Shown in pieces: positions 7,341 through 14,056 of a stretch of 19,716 bases of DNA. The DNA is from Roseiarcus sp050013915 (GTDB lineage Bacteria; Pseudomonadota; Alphaproteobacteria; Rhizobiales; Beijerinckiaceae). Numbering within the stretch: the first letter of the stretch is position 1; the number at the start of each line of letters is the position of its first letter. The translations under genes were made by a program, and so were the position numbers. The stretch spans positions 1-19,716 of the forward strand of contig JBEKEI010000082.1 of the NCBI GenBank assembly GCA_050013915.1, given 5' to 3'. The notes beneath the pieces were generated by a model. It saw nothing but the letters and a program-made list of their open reading frames with translations, was not told the DNA's origin and searched no databases.

Positions 7341-8399
7341 TCAGCGCAGCCCGAGCGCGCGCTTGATCTGCTTCTTGTCGACCGCGCCGCCGGCGAAATC
7401 GTCGAACGCCTTCTCGGTGACCCGGATCAGATGGCTGCTGATGAATTCGGCGCCTTCGCGCGCGCCGTCCTCGGGATGCTTCAGGCAGCATTCCCATTCG
7501 AGCACCGCCCATGATGAATAGCCGTATTGGGCCATCTTCGAGAAAATGCCGGCGAAATCGACCTGGCCGTCGCCGAGCGAGCGGAAGCGTCCGGCGCGCT
7601 CGATCCAGGCGGCGTAGCCGGAATAGACGCCCTGCCGGCCGGTCGGATTGAATTCCGCGTCCTTGACATGGAACGCGCTGATGCGCTCGTGGTAGAGGTC
7701 GATGAAGGCGAGATAGTCGAGTTGCTGCAGCAGGAAATGCGAGGGGTCGTAGTTGATCGTGCAGCGCCTGTGCCCCTTCAGCGCGTCGAGGAAGCGCTCG
7801 AATGTGGCGCCGTCGAACACGTCTTCGCCGGGGTGGATTTCATAGGCGATGTCGACCCCCGCCTCGTCATAGGCGTTGAGGATCGGCTTCCAGCGCCGGG
7901 CGAGCTCGTCGAACGCCGTCTCGATCAGGCCCGGCGCGCGCTGCGGCCAGGGGTAGACGAATGGCCAGGCGAGCGCGCCGGTGAAGCTGACGCTCGCCTT
8001 AAGTCCCAGATGCCGCGACGCCCTGCCCGCCATCAGCACCTGCTCGACCGCCCATTTCTGGCGCTCGCGCGGCCGGCCGTGGACCGCCGGCGGCGCGAAG
8101 GCGTCGAACGCCTCGTCGAAGGCCGGGTTGACTGCGACCAGCTGGCCCTGGAGGTGAGTCGAGAGCTCGGTGATCGCGAGGCCGTGGCTCGCCGCGACCC
8201 CGGCCACTTCGTCGCAATAGGTCTTCGATTCCGCCGCCTTGGCGAGGTCGAACAGCCGCGCGTCCCAGGTCGGGATCTGCACGCCCTTGTAGCCGAGCGA
8301 GGCTGCCCACCGGCAGATCGAATCGAACGAATTGAACGGCGCGGAATCGCCGGCGAATTGCGCGAGAAAAATCGCCGGACCCTTGACGTTGCCGCTCAT
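7341..8399 (-). CDS. Sugar phosphate isomerase/epimerase (xylose isomerase-like TIM barrel)
   Basis: A 352-residue protein of the AP-endonuclease-2/xylose isomerase-like TIM-barrel group. Likely metal ligands fall at barrel strand ends: Glu187 in YEIHPGED, Asp218 in NYDPSHF, His244 in HVKDAEF, and Glu301 or Glu303 in VLEWECC. The C-terminal stretch KHPEDGAREGAEFISSHLIR, then VTEKAFDDFAGG, is typical of a widespread subfamily paired with Gfo/Idh dehydrogenases. It is the first gene of a two-gene unit, with the oxidoreductase 19 bases downstream. Family members isomerise, epimerise or dehydrate keto-sugars or inosose; which applies here is unknown. The ATG at 8397-8399 is preceded by a run of nine G on the coding strand. 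Confidence 0.88.
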   Translation of the reverse strand: MSGNVKGPAIFLAQFAGDSAPFNSFDSICRWAASLGYKGVQIPTWDARLFDLAKAAESKTYCDEVAGVAASHGLAITELSTHLQGQLVAVNPAFDEAFDAFAPPAVHGRPRERQKWAVEQVLMAGRASRHLGLKASVSFTGALAWPFVYPWPQRAPGLIETAFDELARRWKPILNAYDEAGVDIAYEIHPGEDVFDGATFERFLDALKGHRRCTINYDPSHFLLQQLDYLAFIDLYHERISAFHVKDAEFNPTGRQGVYSGYAAWIERAGRFRSLGDGQVDFAGIFSKMAQYGYSSWAVLEWECCLKHPEDGAREGAEFISSHLIRVTEKAFDDFAGGAVDKKQIKRALGLR

Positions 8400-8419
8400 G
8401 CGCCCCCCCCCGATTTGGC

Positions 8420-8434
8420 GATCGTCGCACGATC
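8420..8434 (-). promoter_or_regulatory. Inverted repeat upstream of the sugar catabolic pair, possible operator
   Basis: GATCGT-CGC-ACGATC is a perfect 6-bp inverted repeat with a 3-base spacer, centred about 28 bases before the start codon of the TIM-barrel gene. Its position suits a repressor site. No regulator gene of a sugar-responsive family lies in the window, so the link is only positional. Confidence 0.25.
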
Positions 8435-8507
8435 CGCGACGACTCGTTTTCCAACCGCATCAAATCCGATTTCCGCCGGCGGCGCCAGCCACCCGGCGTT
8501 CCCGCCC

Positions 8508-8777
8508 TCACATCTTGCCGAGCGTGCGCATCAGTTCGCCGATCTTGCGCCGCTGCTCGTCGCGGTCGCCCGCGCTGATCGCATGCTCGACGCAATGGGC
8601 GACATGGTCCTTCAGGACTTCCTCCTCGACGCGCTTGAGCGCCGCGCGCACCGCCGCCACCTGGGTGATGACTTCGATGCAATAACGATCCTCCTCGACC
8701 ATGCGCATGAGCCCGCGCACCTGACCCTCGATGCGGTTGAGCCGTTTGAGACACGAGGCCTTGGCGGGTTGCTGCAT
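8508..8777 (-). CDS. csoR: CsoR-type copper-sensing transcriptional repressor
   Basis: An 89-residue protein of the CsoR/RcnR/FrmR family (DUF156), an all-helical DNA-binding repressor that releases DNA on binding Cu(I). With this start the ligand set is Cys33 (DRYCIEV), His58 and Cys62 (DHVAHCV). The Cys-25-His-4-Cys spacing matches the Cu(I) fingerprint of CsoR. The block LKRLNRIEGQVRGLMRMVEE is the family's N-terminal helix. It is divergent from a copper ATPase and the gap holds two matching operators. Three starts are possible. The one at 8861 would run through both operators and is unlikely. ATG 8786 lies within the predicted -10. ATG 8777 is preferred, although the start at 8786 (92 aa) cannot be excluded. 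Confidence 0.92.
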   Translation of the reverse strand: MQQPAKASCLKRLNRIEGQVRGLMRMVEEDRYCIEVITQVAAVRAALKRVEEEVLKDHVAHCVEHAISAGDRDEQRRKIGELMRTLGKM

Positions 8778-8783
8778 GCTTGC

Positions 8784-8812
8784 CATATACCCCTCGCGGG
8801 TATACGAGACAA
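8784..8812 (-). promoter_or_regulatory. Predicted csoR promoter enclosing CsoR operator site 1
   Basis: On the minus strand, -35 TTGTCT (8812-8807) and -10 TATATG (8789-8784) are 17 bases apart. The perfect inverted repeat TATACCC-CTCGC-GGGTATA (8786-8804) fills the spacer and overlaps the -10, a position where a bound repressor would block RNA polymerase. The TACCC/GGGTA half-sites resemble known CsoR operators. Transcription would begin around 8776-8778, at or beside the preferred csoR ATG. Confidence 0.6.
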
Positions 8813-8822
8813 GCTCCGTCTC

Positions 8823-8839
8823 ACACCCTCGCGGGGTAT
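8823..8839 (+). promoter_or_regulatory. Second CsoR-like operator, upstream of the copper ATPase gene
   Basis: ACACCC-TCGCG-GGGTAT is an imperfect inverted repeat that shares the core CCCTCGCGGG with site 1. It ends 20 bases before the ATPase start codon, in the expected leader or promoter region. A TTGCCA hexamer at 8780-8785 followed by site 1 may form part of the forward promoter, but the -10 is not clear. A repressor bound at both sites would control both genes. Confidence 0.5.
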
Positions 8840-8859
8840 CGAGGCGACCAGAGGCGGAC

Positions 8860-11124
8860 ATGGCCGACCACGCCCACGACCACGCGCATCACGTCTCCGC
8901 CCCGGCGCCCGGCGACCCCGCGAGAGTCAGGGACCCGGTTTGCGGCATGCGCGTCGATCCGGCGACCTCGAAGCATCGGGCCGAGAATCGCGGCGAGACC
9001 TTCCATTTCTGCAGCGCCGGCTGCAAGGCGAAGTTCGAGGCCGATCCCGGATGCTACGCCGTCGCCGCCGACGCGCCGAACCGGCAGGTCGCGCCGCCGG
9101 TTGCGGCCGGCGCGGTCTACACCTGCCCGATGCACCCGGAGGTGCGCCAGCTCGGCCCTGGCGCCTGTCCGATCTGCGGCATGGCGCTCGAACCGCTGCA
9201 CCCCGCGGCGGAAGCCGCGCCGAACACGGAGCTCGCCGACATGACGCGGCGTTTCTGGATCGGCCTCGCGCTCGCCACGCCGGTCGTGTTCTGGGCTGGA
9301 GCGCCGTTCTTCGCGCGCGGCTGGCGATCGCTGACGACGCGCAATCTCAACATGTTCACGCTGATCGCGCTGGGAACGGGCGTCGCCTGGGCCTATAGCG
9401 CCGCCGCTGTGCTGGCGCCTGGCCTTTTTCCGGTGGCGTTCCGCTCGGCCGAGGGCGGGGTCGCGGTCTATTTCGAATCGGCGGCGGCGATCGTCGTGCT
9501 CGTGCTGCTCGGGCAGGTGCTCGAGTTGCGCGCGCGCGCCGGCGCCTCGGGCGCGATCCGCGCGCTCCTCGATCTGTCGCCGAAGGCGGCGCACCGCATC
9601 CGCGCTGACGGCGCGGAGGAGGAGGTCGCGCTCGACGCGGTCGCGGTCGGCGATTCCCTCCGCGTGCGGCCCGGCGACAAGGTCCCGGTCGACGGAACCG
9701 TGCTGTCCGGCCGCTCGGCGCTCGATGAATCCCTGCTGACCGGCGAGTCGATGCCGGTGACCCGGGGGCCGGGCGATTCCGTGATCGGCGGCGCGCTGAA
9801 CGGCGGCGGCGCGCTGGTGATCCGCGCCGAGCGGATCGGTCGGGAGACGACGCTCGCCCGCATCGTCCAACTTGTCTCGCAGGCGCAGCGTTCGCGCGCG
9901 CCGATCCAGCGGCTCGCCGACCGCGTCGCCGGCTGGTTCGTGCCGCTGGTCATCGCCGCGGCGCTGATCGCCTTCGCCGCCTGGGCGACATCGGGCCCCG
10001 AGCCGCGCTTCGCCTATGGCGTCGTCGCCGCCGTCTCCGTGCTGATCATCGCCTGCCCCTGCGCGCTCGGCCTGGCGACCCCGATGGCGATCATGGTCGG
10101 CGTTGGCCGCGGCGCCGCGCTCGGCGTGCTGATCCGCGACGCTGAGGCGCTCGAACGGCTCGAGCAGGTCGACACGCTCGTCGTCGACAAGACCGGCACA
10201 TTGACCGAAGGCCGCCCGTCGGTCATCGCCGTCGTCGCCGCGGAAGGCTTCGCCGAGGATGATCTCCTGCGGCTCGCCGCGAGCGTCGAGCGCGCCTCCG
10301 AACACCCGCTGGCGCGCGCCGTCGTCGAGGCGGCGCAGGGCAGGGGGCTCGTGCTCGCCGAGGCCGAGAGTTTCCGCGCGCGCACCGGCAAGGGCGCGCA
10401 GGGCGAGGTCGACCACCGCGCGGTGCTGGTCGGCGACGCCGACCTCATGGAGGCGACCGGCGTGGCCGTCGCGCGGCTCGGCGACAGGGCGCAGGCGTTC
10501 CGGCGCGACGGCGCCACGGTGATTTTCGCTGCGGTCGGCGGGCGTCTGGCCGGCCTTCTCGCGATCGCCGATCCGATCAAGGCCACCACGCCCGCCGCGC
10601 TGGCCGCGCTCGGCGCGGCGGGCGTGCGCGTCGTGATGCTGACCGGTGACAACCGCACGACCGCCGAGGCGGTGGCCGCTCGACTCGGCCTGACCGATAT
10701 CCGGGCGGGACTCGCGCCGGAGGGCAAGAGCGCCGCGATCGCCCAGCTGCAGCGCGAGGGCCGGGTCGTCGCCATGGCGGGGGACGGCGTCAACGACGCG
10801 CCGGCGCTCGCCGCCGCCGATGTCGGGATCGCAATGGGCGCGGGCTCGGACGTGGCGATCGAGAGCGCCGGCGTCACGTTGCTGAAGGGCGATCTGATGG
10901 GCGTCGTACGCGCGCGAAGGCTCTCGCGGGCGACCATGGCAAACATCCGCGAGAACCTGTTCTTCGCCTTTGTCTACAACCTCGCCGGGGTGCCGATCGC
11001 CGCCGGCGTCCTCTATCCCGCCTTCGGCGTCACGCTCTCCCCGATCGTCGCCGCCGCCGCGATGGCGCTTTCCTCGGTCAGCGTGATCGGCAATGCGCTG
11101 CGGTTGCGCGGCTTCGAGGGGTGA
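8860..11124 (+). CDS. copA: Cu(I)-translocating P1B-type ATPase (CopA-like)
   Basis: A 754-residue inner-membrane pump that exports copper from the cytoplasm. The N-terminus is His-rich (MADHAHDHAHH). A YHS domain (about 24-60, DPVCGMRV and FCSAGCKAKFE) and a heavy-metal-binding zinc-ribbon-like domain (about 86-115, YTCPMHPEV and CPICGMAL) come next, in place of the usual HMA domains. Catalytic motifs are TGES (294-297), membrane CPC (399-401), phosphorylated Asp443 in DKTGTLT, HP (482-483) and GDGVNDAP (from 641). The last helices carry YN and MALSSVSVIGNALRL, the Cu(I)-class signature. It is divergent from csoR with shared operators. ATG 8860 is chosen because the longer frame from 8731 would read through the operators and csoR. 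Confidence 0.94.
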   Translation: MADHAHDHAHHVSAPAPGDPARVRDPVCGMRVDPATSKHRAENRGETFHFCSAGCKAKFEADPGCYAVAADAPNRQVAPPVAAGAVYTCPMHPEVRQLGPGACPICGMALEPLHPAAEAAPNTELADMTRRFWIGLALATPVVFWAGAPFFARGWRSLTTRNLNMFTLIALGTGVAWAYSAAAVLAPGLFPVAFRSAEGGVAVYFESAAAIVVLVLLGQVLELRARAGASGAIRALLDLSPKAAHRIRADGAEEEVALDAVAVGDSLRVRPGDKVPVDGTVLSGRSALDESLLTGESMPVTRGPGDSVIGGALNGGGALVIRAERIGRETTLARIVQLVSQAQRSRAPIQRLADRVAGWFVPLVIAAALIAFAAWATSGPEPRFAYGVVAAVSVLIIACPCALGLATPMAIMVGVGRGAALGVLIRDAEALERLEQVDTLVVDKTGTLTEGRPSVIAVVAAEGFAEDDLLRLAASVERASEHPLARAVVEAAQGRGLVLAEAESFRARTGKGAQGEVDHRAVLVGDADLMEATGVAVARLGDRAQAFRRDGATVIFAAVGGRLAGLLAIADPIKATTPAALAALGAAGVRVVMLTGDNRTTAEAVAARLGLTDIRAGLAPEGKSAAIAQLQREGRVVAMAGDGVNDAPALAAADVGIAMGAGSDVAIESAGVTLLKGDLMGVVRARRLSRATMANIRENLFFAFVYNLAGVPIAAGVLYPAFGVTLSPIVAAAAMALSSVSVIGNALRLRGFEG

Positions 11125-11137
11125 GCGGAAACCGGCC

Positions 11138-12181
11138 TCATCCGGCTTCGTCATCCCCGAACAGGCCGCCCTGGACGGGCTCGCGCGGCGGCTCCTTCAG
11201 GCCGAGATGGCGAAAGGCATGGCCGGTCAGCATGCGCCCGCGCGGCGTGCGCTGCACGAAGCCCTGCTGGATCAGATAGGGCTCGATGATGTCCTCGATC
11301 GCGTCGCGCGGCTCCGACAGTGCGGCCGCGATCGTCTCGACGCCGACCGGGCCGCCGCCGAAGCTGACCGCGATCGTCTCGAGATAGCGCCGGTCCATCT
11401 GATCGAGCCCGATCGGGTCGACGTCGAGCAGGCGCAGCGCGCCGTCGGCGATCCCCCGGGTGACGCGTGCGGCGCCCTCGACGACGGCGAAATCGCGCAC
11501 CCGGCGCAACAGGCGCCCGGCGATGCGCGGCGTGCCGCGCGCGCGCCGCGCGATCTCGTTGGCGCCGTCGGCGGCCAGATCGAGCCCGATGACGCGCGCG
11601 CCGCGCGCCACGATGCTCTCGAGTTCGGGCACGGTGTAGAAGTTCAGCCGCACCGGTATGCCGAACCGGTCGCGCAACGGGGTCGTCAGCAGGCCCGCGC
11701 GGGTGGTCGCGCCGATCAGGGTGAACGGGGCGAGGTCGATCTTGACCGAGCGCGCTGCCGGCCCCGCGCCAATAATGAGGTCGAGCTGGAAGTCCTCCAT
11801 CGCGGGATAGAGGATTTCCTCGATCGCCGGGTTGAGCCGATGGATCTCGTCGATGAACAGCACGTCGCGCGGCTCGAGATTGGTGAGCTGGGCGGCAAGA
11901 TCGCCCGCCTTGGCGATGACCGGGCCGGAGGTCGAGCGGAAATTGACGCCGAGTTCGCGCGCGACGATCTGGGCGAGCGTCGTCTTGCCGAGGCCGGGCG
12001 GCCCGACGAACAGCACGTGGTCGAGCGCCTCGCCGCGCGTCTTGGCCGATTCGACGAAAACCTTGAGGTTCTTGCGCGCCGCCTCCTGGCCCGTGAAATC
12101 GGCGAGGACCTGCGGGCGCAGCGAGACGTCGTCCTCGGGACGCTTTTCGGGTGAGACGAGGCGGCGGGGCGGGGTGGTCAT
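11138..12181 (-). CDS. ruvB: Holliday junction branch migration ATPase RuvB
   Basis: A 347-residue AAA+ motor that drives branch migration of Holliday junctions with RuvA. Walker A is GPPGLGKTT (60-68), Walker B is LFIDEIHRL (Asp111, Glu112), sensor 1 is IGATTRAG and the arginine finger region is TTPLRDRFG. The C-terminal winged helix contains DIIEPYLIQQGFVQRTPRGR. The start at 12181 gives the usual length and overlaps the stop of the membrane-protein gene upstream (ATGA, 12178-12181). AGGGGA lies about 8 bases before the ATG. A longer open frame to 12649 is an overlap artefact. It converges on copA with only 13 bases between. Confidence 0.97.
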   Translation of the reverse strand: MTTPPRRLVSPEKRPEDDVSLRPQVLADFTGQEAARKNLKVFVESAKTRGEALDHVLFVGPPGLGKTTLAQIVARELGVNFRSTSGPVIAKAGDLAAQLTNLEPRDVLFIDEIHRLNPAIEEILYPAMEDFQLDLIIGAGPAARSVKIDLAPFTLIGATTRAGLLTTPLRDRFGIPVRLNFYTVPELESIVARGARVIGLDLAADGANEIARRARGTPRIAGRLLRRVRDFAVVEGAARVTRGIADGALRLLDVDPIGLDQMDRRYLETIAVSFGGGPVGVETIAAALSEPRDAIEDIIEPYLIQQGFVQRTPRGRMLTGHAFRHLGLKEPPREPVQGGLFGDDEAG

Positions 12182-12693
12182 GACGCCAATCCCCTGCTGG
12201 CGCCGTTCAAACCGCCGGAACATTCGGCTCGCCGCTCGAAATGGACAACGATGCCGTTGCAACAAAATGCAGCTAGGAAGCCGATTGCCGGCACGCCATG
12301 CCAAAGAAAATAGTCTGCTGATCCGCCTGCTACCGGGCTGCAGGCTCCGGAAATCGCCAATTCCAAAGGGATGCTCATCGCCGCGCCGACAAGGCCGCTG
12401 ATGAAAGGATTGCGGGCCCAACGCGGCGAAATTCGATTGACGCCCACCGACACGAATCCGGTGGCGATCGCAGGCAAGGCGCCGACCACGAAACCGAACG
12501 GAACCGCCAAGGAGAACCCAGGAAGGAGCCAGAACAACGGTGAGCTTGTCGGTGCACCCGAGGTCGGATCGCCCGTGAGCCATGCGAGCACTGCCGCGAA
12601 GCAGACGAAGAGAAGAGTTCCAATAAACGGGCCGCACAGCACGTAACACAATAGGACCAGGTTTATTGCCCCGGGCCGCGACGGCGCCGTCAT
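12178..12693 (-). CDS. Unrecognised membrane protein encoded between ruvA and ruvB
   Basis: A 171-residue hydrophobic protein that I do not recognise. Four likely membrane segments lie at about 11-39, 52-85, 96-116 and 128-150, with short polar loops, a basic patch NRISPRWAR between the second and third, and a basic C-terminal tail. The ATG at 12691-12693 overlaps the ruvA stop and its own stop overlaps the ruvB start, so it is translationally coupled on both sides. Codon use is clearly less GC-rich at third positions than in ruvA or ruvB (many GCA, CTT, TTG, TGT codons), suggesting a later arrival. It has no repair motif, so a role in recombination would be speculation. The coupling makes a real gene likely. 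Confidence 0.75.
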   Translation of the reverse strand: MTAPSRPGAINLVLLCYVLCGPFIGTLLFVCFAAVLAWLTGDPTSGAPTSSPLFWLLPGFSLAVPFGFVVGALPAIATGFVSVGVNRISPRWARNPFISGLVGAAMSIPLELAISGACSPVAGGSADYFLWHGVPAIGFLAAFCCNGIVVHFERRAECSGGLNGASRGLAS

Positions 12694-13304
12694 TGCGCGA
12701 GCTCCTTCAGCCCGAGCCGGATCAGCGCGGCGGTCGCGGCGTCGGCGCCGAGCGCGGCGACGCCGCGGGCGACTGCGAGCGCGGCCTGCGGGCGCGCGTA
12801 GCCGAGGCCGACCAGCGCGAGCACGGCGTCTTCCGCGCCCTTGGGCAGTTTCGAGGCTGGTTCGGCGGCCGCGATAGCGCCGCCTAGCTCGGCGATCCCC
12901 GGCGCCGGGGCCTTGTCCTTCAGTTCGAGCACGATGCGCGCGGCGAGCTTGGGGCCGACGCCTGGCGCGCGCGCGACCATCGCCTTGTCCTGGAGGCCGA
13001 TCGCCTGTTGCAGCTCGGCCGCCGAGAGAATGCCGAGGATCGCGAGCGCGACCTTGGCGCCGACGCCCTGCACGCTCTGCAGCAGACGGAACCAGTCGCG
13101 CTCGGCCTCGGCGAGAAAGCCGAACAGGCGGATCGCGTCCTCGCGCACCTGCGTCTCGATGTGCAGCGTCGCGGCCTCGCCGCGGGCGGGCAGGTTGCGC
13201 AGGCTGCGCGCCGAGGCCGCCACCACATAGCCGACGCCGTTGACGTCGAGGATCAGCCCCTCTTCGCTCACCGAATCGACGATTCCGCGCAGCTTGCCGA
13301 TCAT
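12690..13304 (-). CDS. ruvA: Holliday junction DNA-binding protein RuvA
   Basis: A 204-residue protein that binds four-way junctions as a tetramer and loads RuvB. The OB-fold N-terminus is MIGKLRGIVDSVSEEGLIL with NGVGYVV. The helix-hairpin-helix region holds LQSVQGVGAKVALAILG and APGVGPKLAARIVLELKDK. After a flexible Ala/Pro linker, domain III ends with DAVLALVGLGYARPQAALAVA. Length is normal. Its start overlaps the ruvC stop and its stop overlaps the following membrane gene, both as ATGA. Confidence 0.96.
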   Translation of the reverse strand: MIGKLRGIVDSVSEEGLILDVNGVGYVVAASARSLRNLPARGEAATLHIETQVREDAIRLFGFLAEAERDWFRLLQSVQGVGAKVALAILGILSAAELQQAIGLQDKAMVARAPGVGPKLAARIVLELKDKAPAPGIAELGGAIAAAEPASKLPKGAEDAVLALVGLGYARPQAALAVARGVAALGADAATAALIRLGLKELAQ

Positions 13305-13804
13305 GCCGCGCCCCGCGCGTGCGCGCCGCGATGCTGGGCGTGGGTGATCGCGACCGCGAGCGCGTCGGCGGCGTCGGGCGAGCCGATCCGGCAGGCGGGC
13401 AGCAGCATCTTGACCATCATCGCGACCTGCGCCTTCTCGGCGTGGCCGGCGCCGACGATCGTCTTCTTGACGACATTGGCGGCGTATTCGGCGACGGGGA
13501 GGCCGAGGAGCGCGGGCGCGGCGAGCGCGACGCCGCGCGCCTGGCCGAGCTTCAGCGCCGATTGCGGATCGCGGTTGACGAAAGTCTCCTCCACCGCCGC
13601 CTCGTCGGGCCGCCATTGCTCGATCAGCGCGGCGAGCCCGCGATGGATCTGGGCGAGCCGCTCGGCGAGCGATAGCGCCGCGCTGGTCTGGATCGACCCG
13701 CAGCCGAGATAGGCGAGCCGCGACCCGGCCGCCTCGATCAGCCCCCAGCCGACGTTGCGCAGCCCGGGATCGATGCCGATGATGCGAATCCTCTGCGCGC
13801 TCAT
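13301..13804 (-). CDS. ruvC: Holliday junction resolvase RuvC
   Basis: A 167-residue endonuclease that cuts Holliday junctions symmetrically. All four acidic catalytic residues are visible: Asp12 (GIDPGLRNVGWG), Glu72 (VEETFVN), and Asp144 and Asp147 (PDAADALAVAITHA). ALKLGQARG is the conserved dimer and DNA-binding stretch. It is the first gene of the ruvC-ruvA-membrane gene-ruvB unit. I found no alphaproteobacterial SOS box (GTTC-N7-GTTC) in the 252 bases upstream, so SOS control is not supported here. Confidence 0.96.
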   Translation of the reverse strand: MSAQRIRIIGIDPGLRNVGWGLIEAAGSRLAYLGCGSIQTSAALSLAERLAQIHRGLAALIEQWRPDEAAVEETFVNRDPQSALKLGQARGVALAAPALLGLPVAEYAANVVKKTIVGAGHAEKAQVAMMVKMLLPACRIGSPDAADALAVAITHAQHRGAHARGAA

Positions 13805-14056
13805 GGCGTGATCTCTACGACGAACCGCGGGCGCCGGACCAGAGGGCCGGCGCGGCGTCGATCCTCGATTCGCCGCGACATGATGAATATTCGTAAACGG
13901 ATCCCGAGGTTAAATCCAACATGTCTTAACTGTAGGCGTCGATTAATCGCTACCAATTGTTGAAAATGCACGGGATCAAGCGCACGTTCGGTCGGCCGCG
14001 GATGGCCGGGATGAGCGCGCGAACCCGCGCATTCCCGCAAACCGCAGAGGGCCGCC
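13805..14056. promoter_or_regulatory. Divergent promoter region between ruvC and metY
   Basis: This gap holds the most AT-rich patch in the window (about 13880-13970). It contains the palindromes GAATATTC (13885-13892) and CGATTAATCG (13940-13949), and the inverted repeat GTTAA-N12-TTAAC (13909-13930). These are in the right place for two back-to-back promoters and regulator sites. I could not fix convincing -35/-10 pairs. GAGG (14046-14049) precedes the metY ATG by 7 bases and may be its ribosome binding site. Confidence 0.4.

Noticed and set aside
8778..8861. N-terminal 28-residue extension of CsoR starting at 8861
   Set aside because: It would overlap the copA start and code through both operators. 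CsoR proteins begin just before the LKRLNRIEGQ helix.
8821..11154. 777-codon open frame on the minus strand opposite copA
   Set aside because: It mirrors the GC-rich codon bias of copA and its translation is low-complexity (Arg, Asp, Gly rich) with no domain. copA has all catalytic motifs on the + strand.
12182..12649. RuvB with a 156-residue N-terminal extension
   Set aside because: The frame is open upstream, but normal RuvB starts at MTTPPRR, has a good ribosome binding site there, and the upstream part is the shadow of the membrane gene in another frame.
13900..13950. CtrA box (TTAA-N7-TTAA) near metY and ruvC
   Set aside because: The TTAA words at 13910, 13926 and 13943 are separated by 12 and 13 bases, not 7.
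13805..14056. SAM-II or related S-adenosylmethionine riboswitch upstream of metY
   Set aside because: I looked for the conserved SAM-II pseudoknot words (such as GATTTAA with a later GCTAAA-type segment) and could not assemble a match. The palindromes present do not follow that fold.
13805..14056. LexA/SOS box for the ruv operon
   Set aside because: No GTTC-N7-GTTC or its complement was found in the gap.
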